A stretch of 64,000 nucleotides of DNA, taken from positions 150,751 to 214,750 of the forward strand of contig NW_019775718.1 of NCBI RefSeq assembly GCF_001039355.2, written 5' to 3'. A model generated the notes under the pieces. That model saw nothing but the letters and a program-made list of their open reading frames with translations, had not been told where the DNA came from and searched no databases. The DNA comes from Lingula anatina. Taxonomy: Eukaryota; Brachiopoda; Lingulata; Lingulida; Lingulidae. How positions within the stretch are numbered: position 1 is the first letter of the stretch; every line of letters starts with the position of its first letter. This document shows positions 46,101 through 60,817 of this stretch, in pieces. Both the position numbers and the translations under genes were made by a program.

Positions 46101-47094
46101 ACACTTAAAATTTACCAAAAAAATTATTGACACGGTTTTATTTTATACATCAGCCTTACTTGAAGTATAAAGACTTAAAATCACAAGCTTCATTTACATT
46201 TTGATTGAAAGACTCAGTTAATTTTAATTCAATAACTAATCCTTTCAAATTCCTTTACAGTTAACCCATAGTTTAAGAGTGTTTACATGTTGGCATCAGT
46301 CGTGTAAATTAAATAATATAATATATTTTTTAATTAAAAATAAAATGTAAGTTGTTTAATCAGTAAATGAAAATGATGAAATTAGATTATGTCAGTTTCC
46401 CACTTTTAAGTCTAGAACATGAAGTAAAGTCATTGGATAAAAAATGGATTTAATCACTGCTAAAATAAATCCAAAAGTTTTTGTCTTCATCATACAGGAA
46501 CCCCTTCATTGGTGAACAAACACAGCATGTGATCAACTCCAATAACATTGTGGTTCGATATCTTCCAAGACCATCCGTTTTCCAGTTTTTGTCTCTAAAG
46601 CAAATCTGATGACCCACTTTTCTATAAATACACAAGCATCCTGATGGTTTTCCAAAGAGCAATGAGATGCTGCTGACAAAACTGCATCAATCCTCCTCCT
46701 TTCACTACTTCACAAATCAATCTCAAGTCTCCATTTGGATGATGGGTATATTGCACACATCTATGACTCTTTCCCAGTCAGATCCCTATTCTTTACTTCA
46801 TGACTTTTGTTTTAAAGACAAAAAGTAAGGAATATATGCAATATAGTCTATTTTTGTAACGGAGTCCTCGTCATTCTGAAAAAAATATTAGGAAGTTCGT
46901 CTCTTTAATTTCTAGATAAAGTTCAATGAAGCATTAATAAGGGATGACAATCTTGGTTGCACCCATGAAAACATCTAATTCTGTTACTTCTTTTACGAAT
47001 CATAAGTGTTAAAATATGAGTTTTTTAGCCAACATTGAACAGTAAAAAAAAAAACAAAATGTTTGTAGGTACATAAGTTACGTGTAAGTTGAAT
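46101..47094. other. Convergent intergenic region between TMTC3 and the EF-hand gene
   Basis: No supportable gene. The EF-hand gene ends at 47095, where an AATAAA on the minus strand overlaps its TAA stop; a more distal poly(A) site is also possible. Confidence 0.4.
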
Positions 47095-50000
47095 TTATTT
47101 TTCACTCCTTTTCATCAATTCTGCCCTACTTACTGGGTCAACAACCTGCTTGATTTCTTGGAAAAGCTCTAAGTTATCTACTTTATTCTTTTCTAGGAGT
47201 GTCACCAGGATCTCCTCCAAGGACTCTATGCTGACCTTGCCTTTTTCATTCCTGTCTACTGACTGGAACAACTCCTGTAAAATAAAAACAAATTTATATC
47301 TGAAGGATATTGAAAATGTTCCCAATACTAAAAACCAGATATATTTGACTCCTAGCATTAACATCTGCTGGCATATAGCTTTGCTCAGTGCACCATGAAA
47401 TGAAATGATACGAAAGAAAAGAAAAATGCCATGGTACTTCTTTAAAATGTATTTTATCTGCACTCGGATGACTAAACTGTCCCAAAATTTGGCAGATATA
47501 CAATTTTTGTTTAAATTCATCTGGGTCAAATTGTCATATTCAGTTAACATAATTGCACACACACTTAAAATGGTTTCTTTGATTTATTTCTCCCCATGAA
47601 GAAACTGGTGAGTAACTGGTTTTAATGATGCCCAAACAGTTTTTTTTTCAAACTGAACTCAAAGTAAATTACATCTCTGGAGACTATAGCAACTTCATTT
47701 CACACAGATGCCATAAAACTCCAGTGTGCATCATTTTCACCTTAAATTAGATAACTATTCAGTTGTTTTTTGAAACTTAAGGAAAACTGTAAATTGATTT
47801 GCTTTATTTGTTCAAGATCAGAAAAAAAATTAATCGGATAGCCACTAACTGTACCTACCACAAACTGAAGGACAGACGTCTGTAGTGTAGCAAAATCAAG
47901 CCCCTCATAGGAATCTTGTGCAGCACCACTGAAAAATTATTTCAAAGTTAAATTACATGTTAACATACCAATATTACAAGTTATTATGCACTTATTCTGT
48001 CCAGTAAATCTATATGTTCCACAAATGTTATATAAATTTATCTACAAAGCTCTTATTATTGGAAACCCGAAATGCTGTATCCTTACCTAAGTGTTGCCAT
48101 CTTTTGGCACAAACAAGAGAGCGTCACAAATTCATCAACCCCAAAGAAGGTACTGGCACTGGTGATGTCATACACCTGGAAATGACCAGAATATAAGACA
48201 TCCAAACTACATATGTGGGACCACGACATCAAGATAGAGGATAAACAATAAAAGGTGATGTCTAACATTTTATCATGGCGCAGAGCTCTGAGTTACAATA
48301 TCTTCTATTTTATAATTAGCACAGAACTGCCATACCTGTTTTATGTATCTTTGTTGAGCATTGGACAATCCCTGTGGAAGTACTTTGGTTACTTCATTAT
48401 ATTTAAGGTGTCTAAATTGAAAAAAAATTAAAAAATCATAATTAAAACTAACGAACAATATTTCAAATAATTTTCAGCAACAGATACTAATAGCTCTAAT
48501 AATGCTATATATATTTAGTTAAAAATTTTTTAAGACAATTAAAAAACTATCCTGAGAAATTGACATCATATCAAGGCAATCAATGGCAATCACAAAGGCT
48601 ATTCACAAAAATTCCATGTACTCACCCATCATTATCTGTATCTAAATTCTTGAAAACAACCTCCAACTCCTCTCTTTGATCTTGAGGCACAGCAGAAGTT
48701 AAATCTACCCCCTGCAGGCAATGAAAAAGTTTTTGTGTCAATAAAAAAAATCAAAATTATCTCCAATATGATGATCATCCCTACCCCAGTAATGTTATAG
48801 CAAAGGGGCAATAGAATACATGGATGAGCTACAATGAATTGTTATGCCAATCACATTTCATTTATCTATAGCGAGGTGTTTCCTTATAGCCAGATAAATG
48901 CATTAATATAAGACTTTTTGTTTTAATGCTATTAGAAAATTCAACCATAATGTTAAAACCTACATGGATGTTCCTCACATATAGTGTTCACAGTAGACTT
49001 ACCTTCAGTGGGTTAGGAGTAGTAGATTTAAGAGCTGCGGGGCCAGATTCTGGCGTTTTCTGGCCAGTGGTGTCCTCTGGTGGTGGGTCCACCTCCATTT
49101 TATCCTCATCTGTTTGTTGAACTTCCAAACTGGGACTAAGGGTGAAAAAAGATGGAGACTATAAATGCTATTGCAAGTTACAGATGCAAGCTTTCAACCA
49201 GTATAAACAGTTAATATTAAGAAATAAAAAATTGAAATTAATTAAGTGACCTTTGCATTAATTTTCAGGCATTTTTTCTAGACCTGTATCAAATCTCTTT
49301 CATTAGTACTGATATATCCAAACACAATTTTGATTAAAAATACTTGCACCACAAGAGCCCTGACCATACCAACTGATCGTCAGGCATTGTTATCACAGTA
49401 AGTGGGCCTCTTATATCAACACAGTTATAGCATGAATAAAATTTGGGAGAAATGTGTAAAACCTTTCAGAAATCCTCTTAAAAAGCTGTAAAATTTAATA
49501 TGATTAAAAATAATGTATATTGTAGTAATTTGTCCAAGGATCGTTCAATATGGGGAATGGCTTATCCCTATCAATAATCAACATCTCTATATGACAGTAT
49601 GTATTCTAGCACACCACAGCTTCAGGTATCAAAATTAAGTGCACTGTTTTTATTTTCTTTCATAACATGACAACAACAAGAGCACCAAAAACAACAAAAA
49701 CAAAAAGGTTACATTCATGAAGCAGAGCTATTGAGGGTCTCAACTACTGAAATATCCATTTCCTTTGAAGATCGAAGGTCATTTATAAGAGAAACCATTG
49801 CAAACATCATGTGACCATTGATCAAACTCGTATGCACCTCAGAGATGGACTGCAAGTTTTCAAGATAGAAAGAAAAACAATGGCATATTGTATACTTCAA
49901 TTTTAAACCTCTCCCAAGGTTTGAACAAAAAAGACGGATCCAGGGATGGAAAAACTCGCCACCTCTTATTTTTTGCAAGCATGTTAGGGTTAAAAACTGA

Positions 50001-50099
50001 AGCCATGCATATTGTGTGATCAGTCCTGCTGTCTCATTTCAACAAATATCTCCTGTAGTTAAGGCAAAATGGTCATTAAATCAAAGTTGGCAAAAAAAT

Positions 50100-50159
<60 letters not shown>

Positions 50160-53100
50160 AATGCTCTACGAGGCATCAGTCACGCTCATTTGTTAACCCT
50201 GGGATTCAAACATCCCCATTACAATGTAATCTCTCAATAATTGTCCTCCACAATGTTGTTACTTACCGCGGCAGTGTTCTACTCGGTCCTCTATTATGAT
50301 CATGATCATGTAGATCGTCATCGTCACTGTGGACTGGAACCCGTGGCGTCCTTGGAGCTATACTGGAAGAATGTCTGCTGGGGTCTAATACCCCTGGGAA
50401 CAAAAAAAGGAACAAGGTTTTATTAATCCAGTCAGCCTTATTATTCATATCAAACAGCATTAATTTGTCAAAATGAATACAGGTTTAAAACAGTAAATAA
50501 AATGAAATAAAATGTCCATTTTAGTCAGGAGAGGGAAAAGTTACAATTTAAACTAAACCTAGAGCATGCTGAGAACAAGTGCTGATTAGTTTGTAATTAC
50601 TGATTAAATATATTTAGGTTAAACACTAGGAGCAAAACTGACTATAAAGTATTCAAAATAGCATCTATAATCACACTAATGGGTTAAGGCACATTTACAC
50701 ACAGGTTGTGGTGACAGTTTTTAATTCAGCCCTTCTTTATGAGCTGCCTGATTAAGCTAAATTCAACATAAGCAGCAAATGTTTTTCTCTGTTTTCTACT
50801 TTTAATTCCTACAACTGAAAACAGCAAAGAACACAGCAAAGAACTAACTTTTGGGGACAAGAGGAGTATACACTTGCTGCTTATGGTGGGTTTTGTTAAA
50901 TCTGACAGTCTATAGAGAAGGGCAGTCCCAATTTGTATGAGAACATGCCTTAAAATGCAAACAAGCCTGGATTATAAAGTACTGTAATGATAAGCCCATA
51001 AAGCTGAAGCATGCAGCAAGGACCTACAATAAATGAACCACAGATACACTCAAAAGCCATAGTCATGGTAAATGAGTGAAATCAAGATAAACTTGTTCTA
51101 GAAATATTAGTCATAACAGTCTAAATGCAAAAAGTGAATCCGGGAGTTATGCTGAAGAAAAAGTTCTAACAAGCAATTACTATCTAAGATGCTACTGATA
51201 GTGAACTGTGAATTTTTCATCATCTTTGAATAATTGCTATAGTTTTGTTTTCTAACAACAAAAATTGTACACTAAACTTGCATAAAAAAAACAACGACTG
51301 TTTTAAAAGTTTTGCCATTGTCTTTAGAGGCATACTGAGGGAGCACTTATGTCAAATCAGTGCTAAACTGACCAAATGCCACCACACAGTTTCAAACAAA
51401 AGAAACCACAGAGTTTGCAAGTCTTGCAAAAGCTTTTTAATCATTGAATTCACCTATGGTGTAATTCAGTTTTACTGCAAACATACAATACCAGTTCATA
51501 AATGTTTAGCTAGTATATTCTCTTTTTTCCCCTAAAATACTATGTTGCAGATTATTCAATTCCTAAACTTTAGGAAGGAGGAATCCAGTGAAGTGTTATG
51601 TGCTAGGTGTAAAAACGGCAAGAGAGTTAAGTTTTCATAATTATAGGTATTATCATAAAAATCTACAGATTAGGTCATGTGCATCTTAGTAAAAACTGTG
51701 CTCATCAGTTTTCAGTACAGTTATCAACTCACAACACAAATCAAAAATAAGTGTGTAGTTACAACATGGATTAGTGTTGAACAGTTTAAAAACAAATTTG
51801 GACAAAGTATTTGACATCTGGGTAAGGATCACTGCTTCTATTCATGCACATTTACAAGTTTACTTCTTAATCATTGTACTCTACAGTGTATAGAACACAT
51901 AAGGTAAGCAATAAGGCTACATTTACAGGAAAGGTATAAGCCTGCAGTGGAATTGCTCCTATATGTCAGCTCCCATATCAATATTCAGTCATTCTGTTGT
52001 ACAATGTATCAGAGCAAGAACGGGAAATTCTTAAATGTTGTGAAAAAAATTCTTTAAATTGTCTTAAAATCTGAACATAAGAAAAATTTAATTTTAAGCA
52101 AAAAATATTAATAAGATAAAATAAATATAAAAAATGATAAACAACTAAACAATTAGTAAAAAGTTAGAAAAAAGGCTATCCACTTTTGATCTGTTTGATC
52201 AAATCTTGTCCACTGATGAGTTATCAACAAAGCAAACCATACTGTAACCAACACAGTATTGAGGTTGCTGTCTGTATGACAACTAAATGCTCTCATACTG
52301 AATATTGAGATGGGAAACTCAGGGAAACATTTTCCAGCACAGCGTGAATACACTTATAGAGAGAGAATACATGTTGAAATGGGTATCTACCTAATATGGG
52401 ATTGTACTCAGCTACTGGAGATGGAGAAGATGGAGGAGACGGCTCTCTCATAACTACAGTTTCTTCCTTCTTGGCTATGACAGGGGGTTGGGGGTCAGGC
52501 TTAAATTCAGGTCTGGCCTCGGGCACAGTTGCCTGGCGTTTGATAGGAGGTATAACTGCAAGAGTCTTTTTCTTGGGTTTTTGAGAAATGAAAGTATTGG
52601 ATTTTCGGGACAACTTGGAAGGTTGGTGAGAGACTGGAACCCGAACTAGAGTGGCAGGAGCCGAGGTTGTAACTGCAAATGAATGTGATTAAAACTAAAA
52701 ATAAAGTCAGTACGGAACATAAAATATGGACAACTTACGAGAGAAGGTCCCCAAAATAGGACACAAAAATCACAACTGAAGGAAAATAAAAGCATCTAAT
52801 TCTTTTAATCGATGAAAATGTAGAATTGAAAGCATGTACCTTTACACTATTTGCTATAAAAATTGAAGTTTGGCTATCCCAAAGCAGTGAGGCACTAAGC
52901 ATATAAGGTGTCTCCATGCTCTTTGTACCCTCTCATAACAGTGGCTACAAGATATACCGCACAACTTAACAGATCACTGGATTCTCATTTTTATTTACAT
53001 CGGTTTCTTTGAATGCATCTTCCAAAAAGTGTTCTATTTTACAGGTATAACACCTAATACAAACATGCTTTTCTTTTCTTTTCTTTCTAGCATACAAATA

Positions 53101-56100
53101 AGAAACAACAAATGCCTTAAACCTGTACACTACCACTAAGTGAACTAATGTGAGGAAGCATACTGTACAAGTAGCCTTTATGTCACACGTACAAGGCATC
53201 ACACAAATGCTTACAAAAACTGAAGAAAACATTAAGCCCAGTCATTGCATATAGCGATGAAATTACTAACCCATAAATAAGTTCCGTCTCCTTTCAGCCA
53301 ATAAAGTATCTACTGCAGATACCATGAATGCAAATGAATTAAATATATTCAAAATATGTACCAGCGTGTACATGGAATAATGAAATATATGATGAAGGAA
53401 TGATACTGGCTTTCAGTAATAAAAGTAATTATTGTAATATACACAATATGGAGAAAATCTGGCAGAAAATACCATGTCTTATTTCAGACGGAACCAATTT
53501 CAGATGGAACCAGGACTATTTTGCTATGTCTATATGCTGTGAAAATGACAATGATAAAAAAATACATTCTCATCCAATAAACAGATATCAAACTCGTTCC
53601 ATTTCAATAAATGTAAGCAAATGATATATTTCATTTTTTAATATTAACCCTGACATAAACTTGAGTTAAATTTTGCCAATCATTCACTAGTAAATCACAA
53701 CATTCATTTGAGAGTGCAATGCGACTACAGTTATTGAGTAGCATTCAGTGAAGTTATATGTCTAAAGCCAGTTACATCAGCACAACATCTAAATTAGCAA
53801 CAATGGCCAGACAGTAGTTCCAGTATATAGTATACAATATTTACATCTCTAATATTCAATCCACTTAGTACAGGGATCCTTCATAGACAGGGAGCATATA
53901 CATGATTAATAATATGGGGCATAGGATAAATGAATATATAATAAAACATTTCTATATCAGTAATACACATACAACAATGCTGATCATGATACCGGGTACA
54001 TGTGTCAAGCATTCAATGCAGTGTCTGCTACACATCTATGCAGAAATAAAAAACTTACTCATTGCTTCATCTGGAGGCATGGGGCGTCTTGGACTCACTG
54101 AGGCATGTTGACTGAAATAAATTTTATCAGTACATGATATTGTGTAAATCGATAATTGCATTTTGATCTATAAAAATAATAAAACAAAACTACTGGTTAT
54201 ACTGGCAAATTTAACATTGATCTAGAATGTGGCAACCAATTAAAATAAATTGAAAGCAATCTAGATATAAATCACACTAAATAATTTTTTTCATTATTTC
54301 CGATACTTACGCAGGTAACTTGATTCCTCTACCATGGTATAGATCCCTGGCATTGGCTGGCAAAACTATACTTTTTAGCCTGTTTAATTCATCTGTTATG
54401 CTTTCTCTGAATACGTGAAAAAATAGTCATAAAATACTGAGATGTTATTTCAATGTCACTGTTGCTACACACCAAATTTTTAAACAAAAACAATCAGTTA
54501 TGAAATTCAAACAGGTGAATGTAAGGTTTTAAATGAGAGAACAAACAACTCTAATAAAACCCTTTAATCATTTGCCTAAGCCAGAGGCTTTGAACAAAAA
54601 CTTTCTTTAAATAAGCATGTTTATCTAATCATGACCTTGTATATCTCAGGGCACCTGTCGTTCAATACTACTCTAACAATACCTGAAAATTACTTTCTAA
54701 ACAGAATGTACTTAAAAGGATACAACTCTGCCCAGATATACAGTTACAACAATAACACAGTCAGTGCACGGTTTGTTTTTTAAATATATTATATCATGTG
54801 TATCTTTAGCATTCTGAACTTACCTTTCATTGAATTCTGCTCTTTTTCCACCCATAAGTAAATCTAGAGGAGCTCTGTGTGGTAGAACTTCTCTTTTTCT
54901 TTTTAACCCCCTCATAGATTCGACATAATCTTTTTCTGCCTGGTGTCGCTCTCGTTGTGACTCCCTACTACAAAAACAAAGACAAAACAAATATTAATTG
55001 TTCTAACATCTACAAAATCTTATGCTATATATAATTCATACCTACTGGTATTCATGTATATCAGTCACTCTACATTAAATACATATCTTATTCACTATAT
55101 CTGCATTTATCAAGTCAACATATTACGACGAAAAAAACATGTCTACAAACCTTTGACAAAGCTACACAAAATGAACTCCCATGGAGTGCATGCTTCAACA
55201 CAATCAGTTTATTACAAAAAAACTGCCTTTTTTTAGCAGCAATAATTGCAACCTGCCACGCTCTTGAACCACTTACTTAAGATTGTACTGCTGCCGGATT
55301 TTGTTAAAGTTGTATGTGTTCTTGGTCACTTGCAGATTGGGAGTTTGCACATAGGACAAAATGGGCAGTGGTCTAGAGGGCAAAAGAGAAAGAAATGAAG
55401 CCATGGGATAAGCTACATGCTAAACTACTACCCAGACAATCAAACCAGTATTCCTCATGAAATTAAGTGAAAATGTTAGGTGCAGTACATTTTGACAAGA
55501 GGAAAGATTTTTTCAAGTGCTGAAGGTTAAAGATATGAGCAAAGTATGAAAGAAAAAGTCCCCCAGGTAAAGAAGCAATCAGATTCTGTCAAATAAAATA
55601 TCAATTTTTTTTGCTAATGAAATAAATAAATTTCTAAAGATCTGATTTTAATTTTTTATTTGAAATTTTTCAAAAGAAGTTCATATTGACATACTGTGAT
55701 ACATGATTATTCAGTTACCAAATTGCTCAGATGTAAAATATAGGGTAAGTAAAGTTTGAAAAAGAATTTTTTTTGGGGGGGGGGGAGTTTAAATGAAATA
55801 AAATTATACAGTTCACTACAGTGATAAGGAAAAAGTGTAAAGAATCTTATAAAAGAAATTAGAATACTAATGCTACAAAGCCACACCAATGCTGCAAGTG
55901 CCACTGTATGATTTTTCACAATATGCAGTTATCGTGATGTGTGCAATGACTACAGGCTACATATGACTATGCAGTTATTACTAAGTGCGACTGAAGCATT
56001 CACTCAATGTGCAATAATCTAGGTTATGTGCAGTCATCTTAAATAAAATCAAATGTGCACATCTACATCTAGAAAAACATGGCCAAAATCAAAATATGCC

Positions 56101-59100
56101 CCCAAACCCCAGTAAATGTTCATAAAACTTGTAGGGTAATCAACTTTTTAAAAAAAGTCCCTCCCGAGAAGTCAAAAATATTCTAGAACAATATATATAA
56201 GCTGAAGAAAATCAATTCATGTGCATCCATTTAAAGTGCTATTCTTCCAAAACACTACTTAAAGTAGCTTAATCACTTGACCTGTTTATTTCAAAACAGA
56301 CTAAAACAGAGATGTAACTAGGCGAATAAGCCACAGGATTAATATGGACAGCTTACAAATCACTTCACATAATTGGAGATCTCAGGTAAAAAAAGACCAC
56401 ATTATCTTATCAGCATATCCAATACAGTGACTTCTTTATCATTTATCACTCAATAAAGCCAAAATATCCCAACATAATCTCCAAACAAACATAACAAATT
56501 AAAGTCATATTAAATCAATACAGTCAAAGACAAAATGCACACACAAACCACAGTTACCCCGGCATTTTTTGTTTGTGTACACGTTTCTTTGCTGTTATAA
56601 AAAAGCCAGATCTGTGTGCATGATGAAAAAAGTCATTTGGATCATTGGCTTGATACAAAGTCAAAAATATAATGTTAAAATTGGATACAATGTTGCTGTG
56701 CTACATTAAATATACCACACTGTGTTATAGGAGTGTTTGATACAATATAACAACTTCTATAGTTACATTTTATACTAATGTTGGGTTCAATATATCACAA
56801 TAAACTATTAAGCTGTGCCGTGCCTTATATTGAAGTTATAAAAGCAAATACTTATCAATTATCTAAGTAGCACTACATTTATCACATGCAATAAAATAAA
56901 TTTAATAAAAACTAGTGACAAAAATTAAAAACACTTGAACAATTAATAAATAAAACACTGATCACAAGTTTCCATACATTAATCTACATATTTATTTACA
57001 AACTAAATAGAAACTAAAAAGAAATATTTATCCAAATAGAAAAGTACATCTACTCACGGTTGCACTGGAGGATTCTTGTCTGATTCAACATCCCACTGGA
57101 AAGTAGAAAATGATCTTTTTCACAACTATTTCTGTTTGATTTTTTTAGAGAATGCATTACTTTTTACCTTTTGTGGCATTTTCAGTTAATAATTTTCGGG
57201 AATGACTTTCCTCATATACTTTGCTACCCAAGGCACTGACAGATAAACAAAGAAAATACAGCAATACTTGTACCCTTTCAAATGTTTGTTTTACAAAAAA
57301 AAAAAAAAAAAAAAAAAGAAAAAAGAAAAGAAAACAAACAAAATACATCATATGCCCATGAAACCAAACATCAAATGACACTATTCATGATGTCCTATTT
57401 TAAATCAAAAGATGATTCAATTAAAATTTAGCAATTTTTTTCAAAGGTTGCTGTGGTATGTGCTCTACCAAGCATGTGGATCTACCACTTACAAATAGGT
57501 ATAATTGCTATTATTTTAATCGTAACAATCTCTTTATATAAGGGTTTCTAATGTTCTTTTAAAGTTTTCTGTTTTGTCTTGTTTTAAAGGTGGTCGATTT
57601 TGTACTATTCATATCTCCATTAGGATGTGTCACTCAACTGGTAATGGAATTAACTATAGGAAAAAATTGAGGTTGGTAAATAACGAGAAAAACAGACTGG
57701 ATATTTTCTCATTATGTCCAATTGGCATGCCTTGGGGTAAATATAAATGCTTCCATTATTAATGCATTAGTCATGAAACTCATCTGGAAAACATGTTAGA
57801 GTCAATGTTAATGATTTTCTTCAATTATTCCTACAATAGTTTGCAACCGTTGTCAATTACAAATTGCTCATTTCACACATCAAGTTTCACAGTCACAGAA
57901 AGCCACATGCCTATAACCAGGCCAGTTGGGGAAAAAATCAATCACACTGTGTCGCATGCATTTTTTATTATCATATCTCATGCAATATGTTAAAACACCA
58001 CAAAAAATCAATTCACTTTAATTTGTATTGATAAACTTTCAAGTATACACCTCCACCCTGTTTTGCAACTGTCAGTAACCAAACTCCATCTACTTACTTT
58101 TCCAATACCAAACATTGGCGACTCTCTCTGGCAACACAAGTCATTTAACATTAATTTATCTCATGGATTTCAAATCACTTTGATTTGAAAATCAGTATAT
58201 ATCTATTGAAATTAAAACTTTTGAAAAGAAAAATCTGGCACTTTGACAATGCTAAAAAATCTAATTTGATAAACTACAGATTTTAAAAGATCACATTATT
58301 ATTATTATTATGAAGAAAATCAAATGTAGCAACTTTTCACATTAAAATATATTTCTGTCAAAAATTTTGACAAGCAAAATGCTTAATACCGACTCCCCCT
58401 TCACTCCATACCCACTTTCAAATTTTCAAAATTTTCAGAAATATATGTGGGATTGGAAAACAAAAGAGGTTATGAAATTTTTCTAAAATCTGTGTAAAAA
58501 TACATACCTGGTATCTTTCTGTATGAATGATTACTTCTTTCTGTCTTGTCATAGCCACTTCTTTACCACCAAAGGTATCTTGGTGACGTTTAGGAATGGA
58601 CACTTTCTTCAACATCGTGGAAGATCTACCAAAATAAAATATAAGCTTAAGACTCAAACAGTACTGCTATTAATTTCACACATTATGAAAAATGAATCCT
58701 TTACAAAAAGACAGTAAAGGACCTAAATCAATGAAAAACTAACATGCTTTTGCAGCACTAAAAAGGCAAAAATACAAATAGGTAATAAAAATCATTTAAC
58801 TTCATAAAGTAGTTCTCTAATATACACATCAACTTAACTTATTTTCACACTTCAATAAGACTACCAAATCACTTGTGATTGGGTCTTTCAATTTAATTCT
58901 ATTAACTCATTCAAACTTGATAGAAGAATGTATAAACACTTAAAGACTCTGTAAATTTACTTATGCAGATCGCATCTCAGGTCTGTGTGTTAATGCCTCT
59001 TCTACTACAAAGGATCACTATTCTCACAAAACTAATATTTATCCTTACTATAAGCTGCAACTACTAGATAGAAGGCATGGTGAAAATAGTAGTACAGTTA

Positions 59101-60817
59101 TGACTGACATTTTAAGGGTCGACTATGTATGTGTCCCATGTCTGTGTCATGATGTGTCTTAGAGAGTGAATTCCATTAAGTATTTCATTATCATATTCAC
59201 ATTGTGGAGATCTCACAAACAGAAACCAAATGTTTGCCTTAATTGGCAAAAGACACTCTAGATTTGACAATACTTCTTCAATTTCAATTATCCCAACCTC
59301 GATGGCACTAAAGCAAGTTTATAATATTCAATTTATGCAAGTCCATTTAATTTTGGAAAATGGATGTAGAATGACTTTCCTCCCAGTTTCAGAGATCTGT
59401 AAAAAACCAGGGTGGCAAATGCATGTAAATACAAACATTAATTTTCAAATGTTCTGATTAAGATCGCTTGATTGGCATTTCTTTTTCTTCATATCAAATC
59501 TGAGGTTTTATTCTGGTTGTTGTAAGACACAAAAACATTTTACTTACTTGAAATATTGAGGCTGATATGGCAGTGGCTCTGTATTAAATTCCTTTGGTCG
59601 ATTGTCTTCAAACCTTGACTTGGCGTGCATATTAGGGGAAGTGTGGACCTTTAAAATAAAATATGCCAATAGTATATACCTAGAATATTCACAGGACTTA
59701 ACTATATGGTAAATAGTAAGTTACTATCCTTAAAACAAATGAAATAAGATCTGGGCAACAGTACATAAAAAACTAGATTACGTTAAAACCACTTTGTTTT
59801 GCATTAACTGTAATCAAATGAGTTAATTGGAGCCTGGTACAGCATCTAGATTGAAACATTAAATAAAAAAGTATTTTATTTGTATAGTAATACAACCCAA
59901 GAATGAAATTACAACAAGCTTATGACTATGGACATATATATTGATCTATTTACAGGTACTTGAAGACAGCTGGCAGAAGTCACACAGGGCAACAAATAAT
60001 CAAGGTGTCAATTGGTGTCACAGAGAATTACACAGGTTGATTATAACTGTATTGATCTCATCACATAAGGCTTATGTAAAAAATCATGAACTGAGATTGA
60101 TTGAAGAATTAGCTTTTGTTATGAAGTTATCCACACAACTTCATCTAATAAATGATTTACTATAATATTGAACTAAATATAACGAGTAATACCAATTAAT
60201 ATATTCAGTGGGAGGGTAGGGGTTAGAACTGAGATATTGACTGACACATTCACCCATACATTCATAAAAAAGTTTTACTGACTGAATATAAGGATAATAT
60301 AATAATATAATGGACAAAAAAATTTTAAACATAGTAAATATAATTTTTCATGTCAATATGTGAAAATTTTATAGATTCAATATCTAAACGTCTCCGTGAA
60401 AACTAGCACGAAAATTCATGCGTTAGCACTCCAATTGACGATTCTGATCTGTACTTACTGTGTGTGTGTGAATTTTCGTGCTACGTGAAAGCATTAAAAA
60501 CATTTGTTTCTGGACATTGTTTATCAGTTTACGCAACTTTACATCAACTTTACATGGCTTTTTAAGGATTCCAACAAATCGCAAGCACCAACCTTTGTGG
60601 GTCTGGCCTGAACCCTCCTTGCACTGAGCTCGTCTGCGTCCCGGGGGACTAAAGGGGGGAGGTTGGGGATGTCAATCTGCTTAAAGTCCCGGGTAGGTGA
60701 TAAACTGTTCCCACTACCAGAGCCTCCCGACCCTGCGGATTTAGCCTTAGGCAACGTTGGCAACTGTCGAATTGCTCTTTCGTCTGACACAGGATTAACC
60801 GTAGACATGGTCAACAT
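47095..60817 (-). CDS. EF-hand protein of unknown family, 17 coding exons
   Basis: Exons: 60593-60817, 59548-59648, 58508-58625, 58098-58127, 57058-57095, 55277-55372, 54824-54967, 54311-54406, 54059-54111, 52391-52672, 50267-50393, 49003-49135, 48626-48711, 48336-48411, 48087-48175, 47859-47928, 47095-47274. Every junction keeps frame, giving 647 aa. The start is the first in-frame ATG (60815-60817); the frame upstream opens only with TTG. The N-terminal two thirds are basic, Pro/Ser-rich and low in complexity (LPTLPKAKSAGSGGSGSG, RRPMPPDEAM, PSPPSSPSPVAEYNP), with a helical stretch (ESQRERHQAEKDYVESMRGL). Residues of about 460-647 carry EF-hand-like pairs. DTDNDGHLKYNE is a full canonical calcium loop. 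DRNEKGKVSIES is degenerate (Lys at 5, Ser at 12). A divergent motif around ASTFFGVDEF lies between. No signal peptide or membrane segment. A calcium-sensing intracellular, possibly cytoskeletal or ciliary, protein is conceivable, but I do not recognise it. Confidence 0.85.
50104..50156. repeat. GA dinucleotide microsatellite
   Basis: A run of about 26 GA units in an intron of the EF-hand gene. Likely length-polymorphic. Confidence 0.9.
58098..58127 (-). CDS. 30-nt micro-exon of the EF-hand gene
   Basis: Encodes RESPMFGIGK between a CCAG acceptor and a GTAAGT donor, phase 0 at both ends, so it can be skipped without frame loss. A regulated cassette is possible. Confidence 0.65.

Noticed and set aside
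46450-46662. 70-codon minus-strand open frame between TMTC3 and the EF-hand gene
   Set aside because: Short, no domain, and no splice link to either gene.
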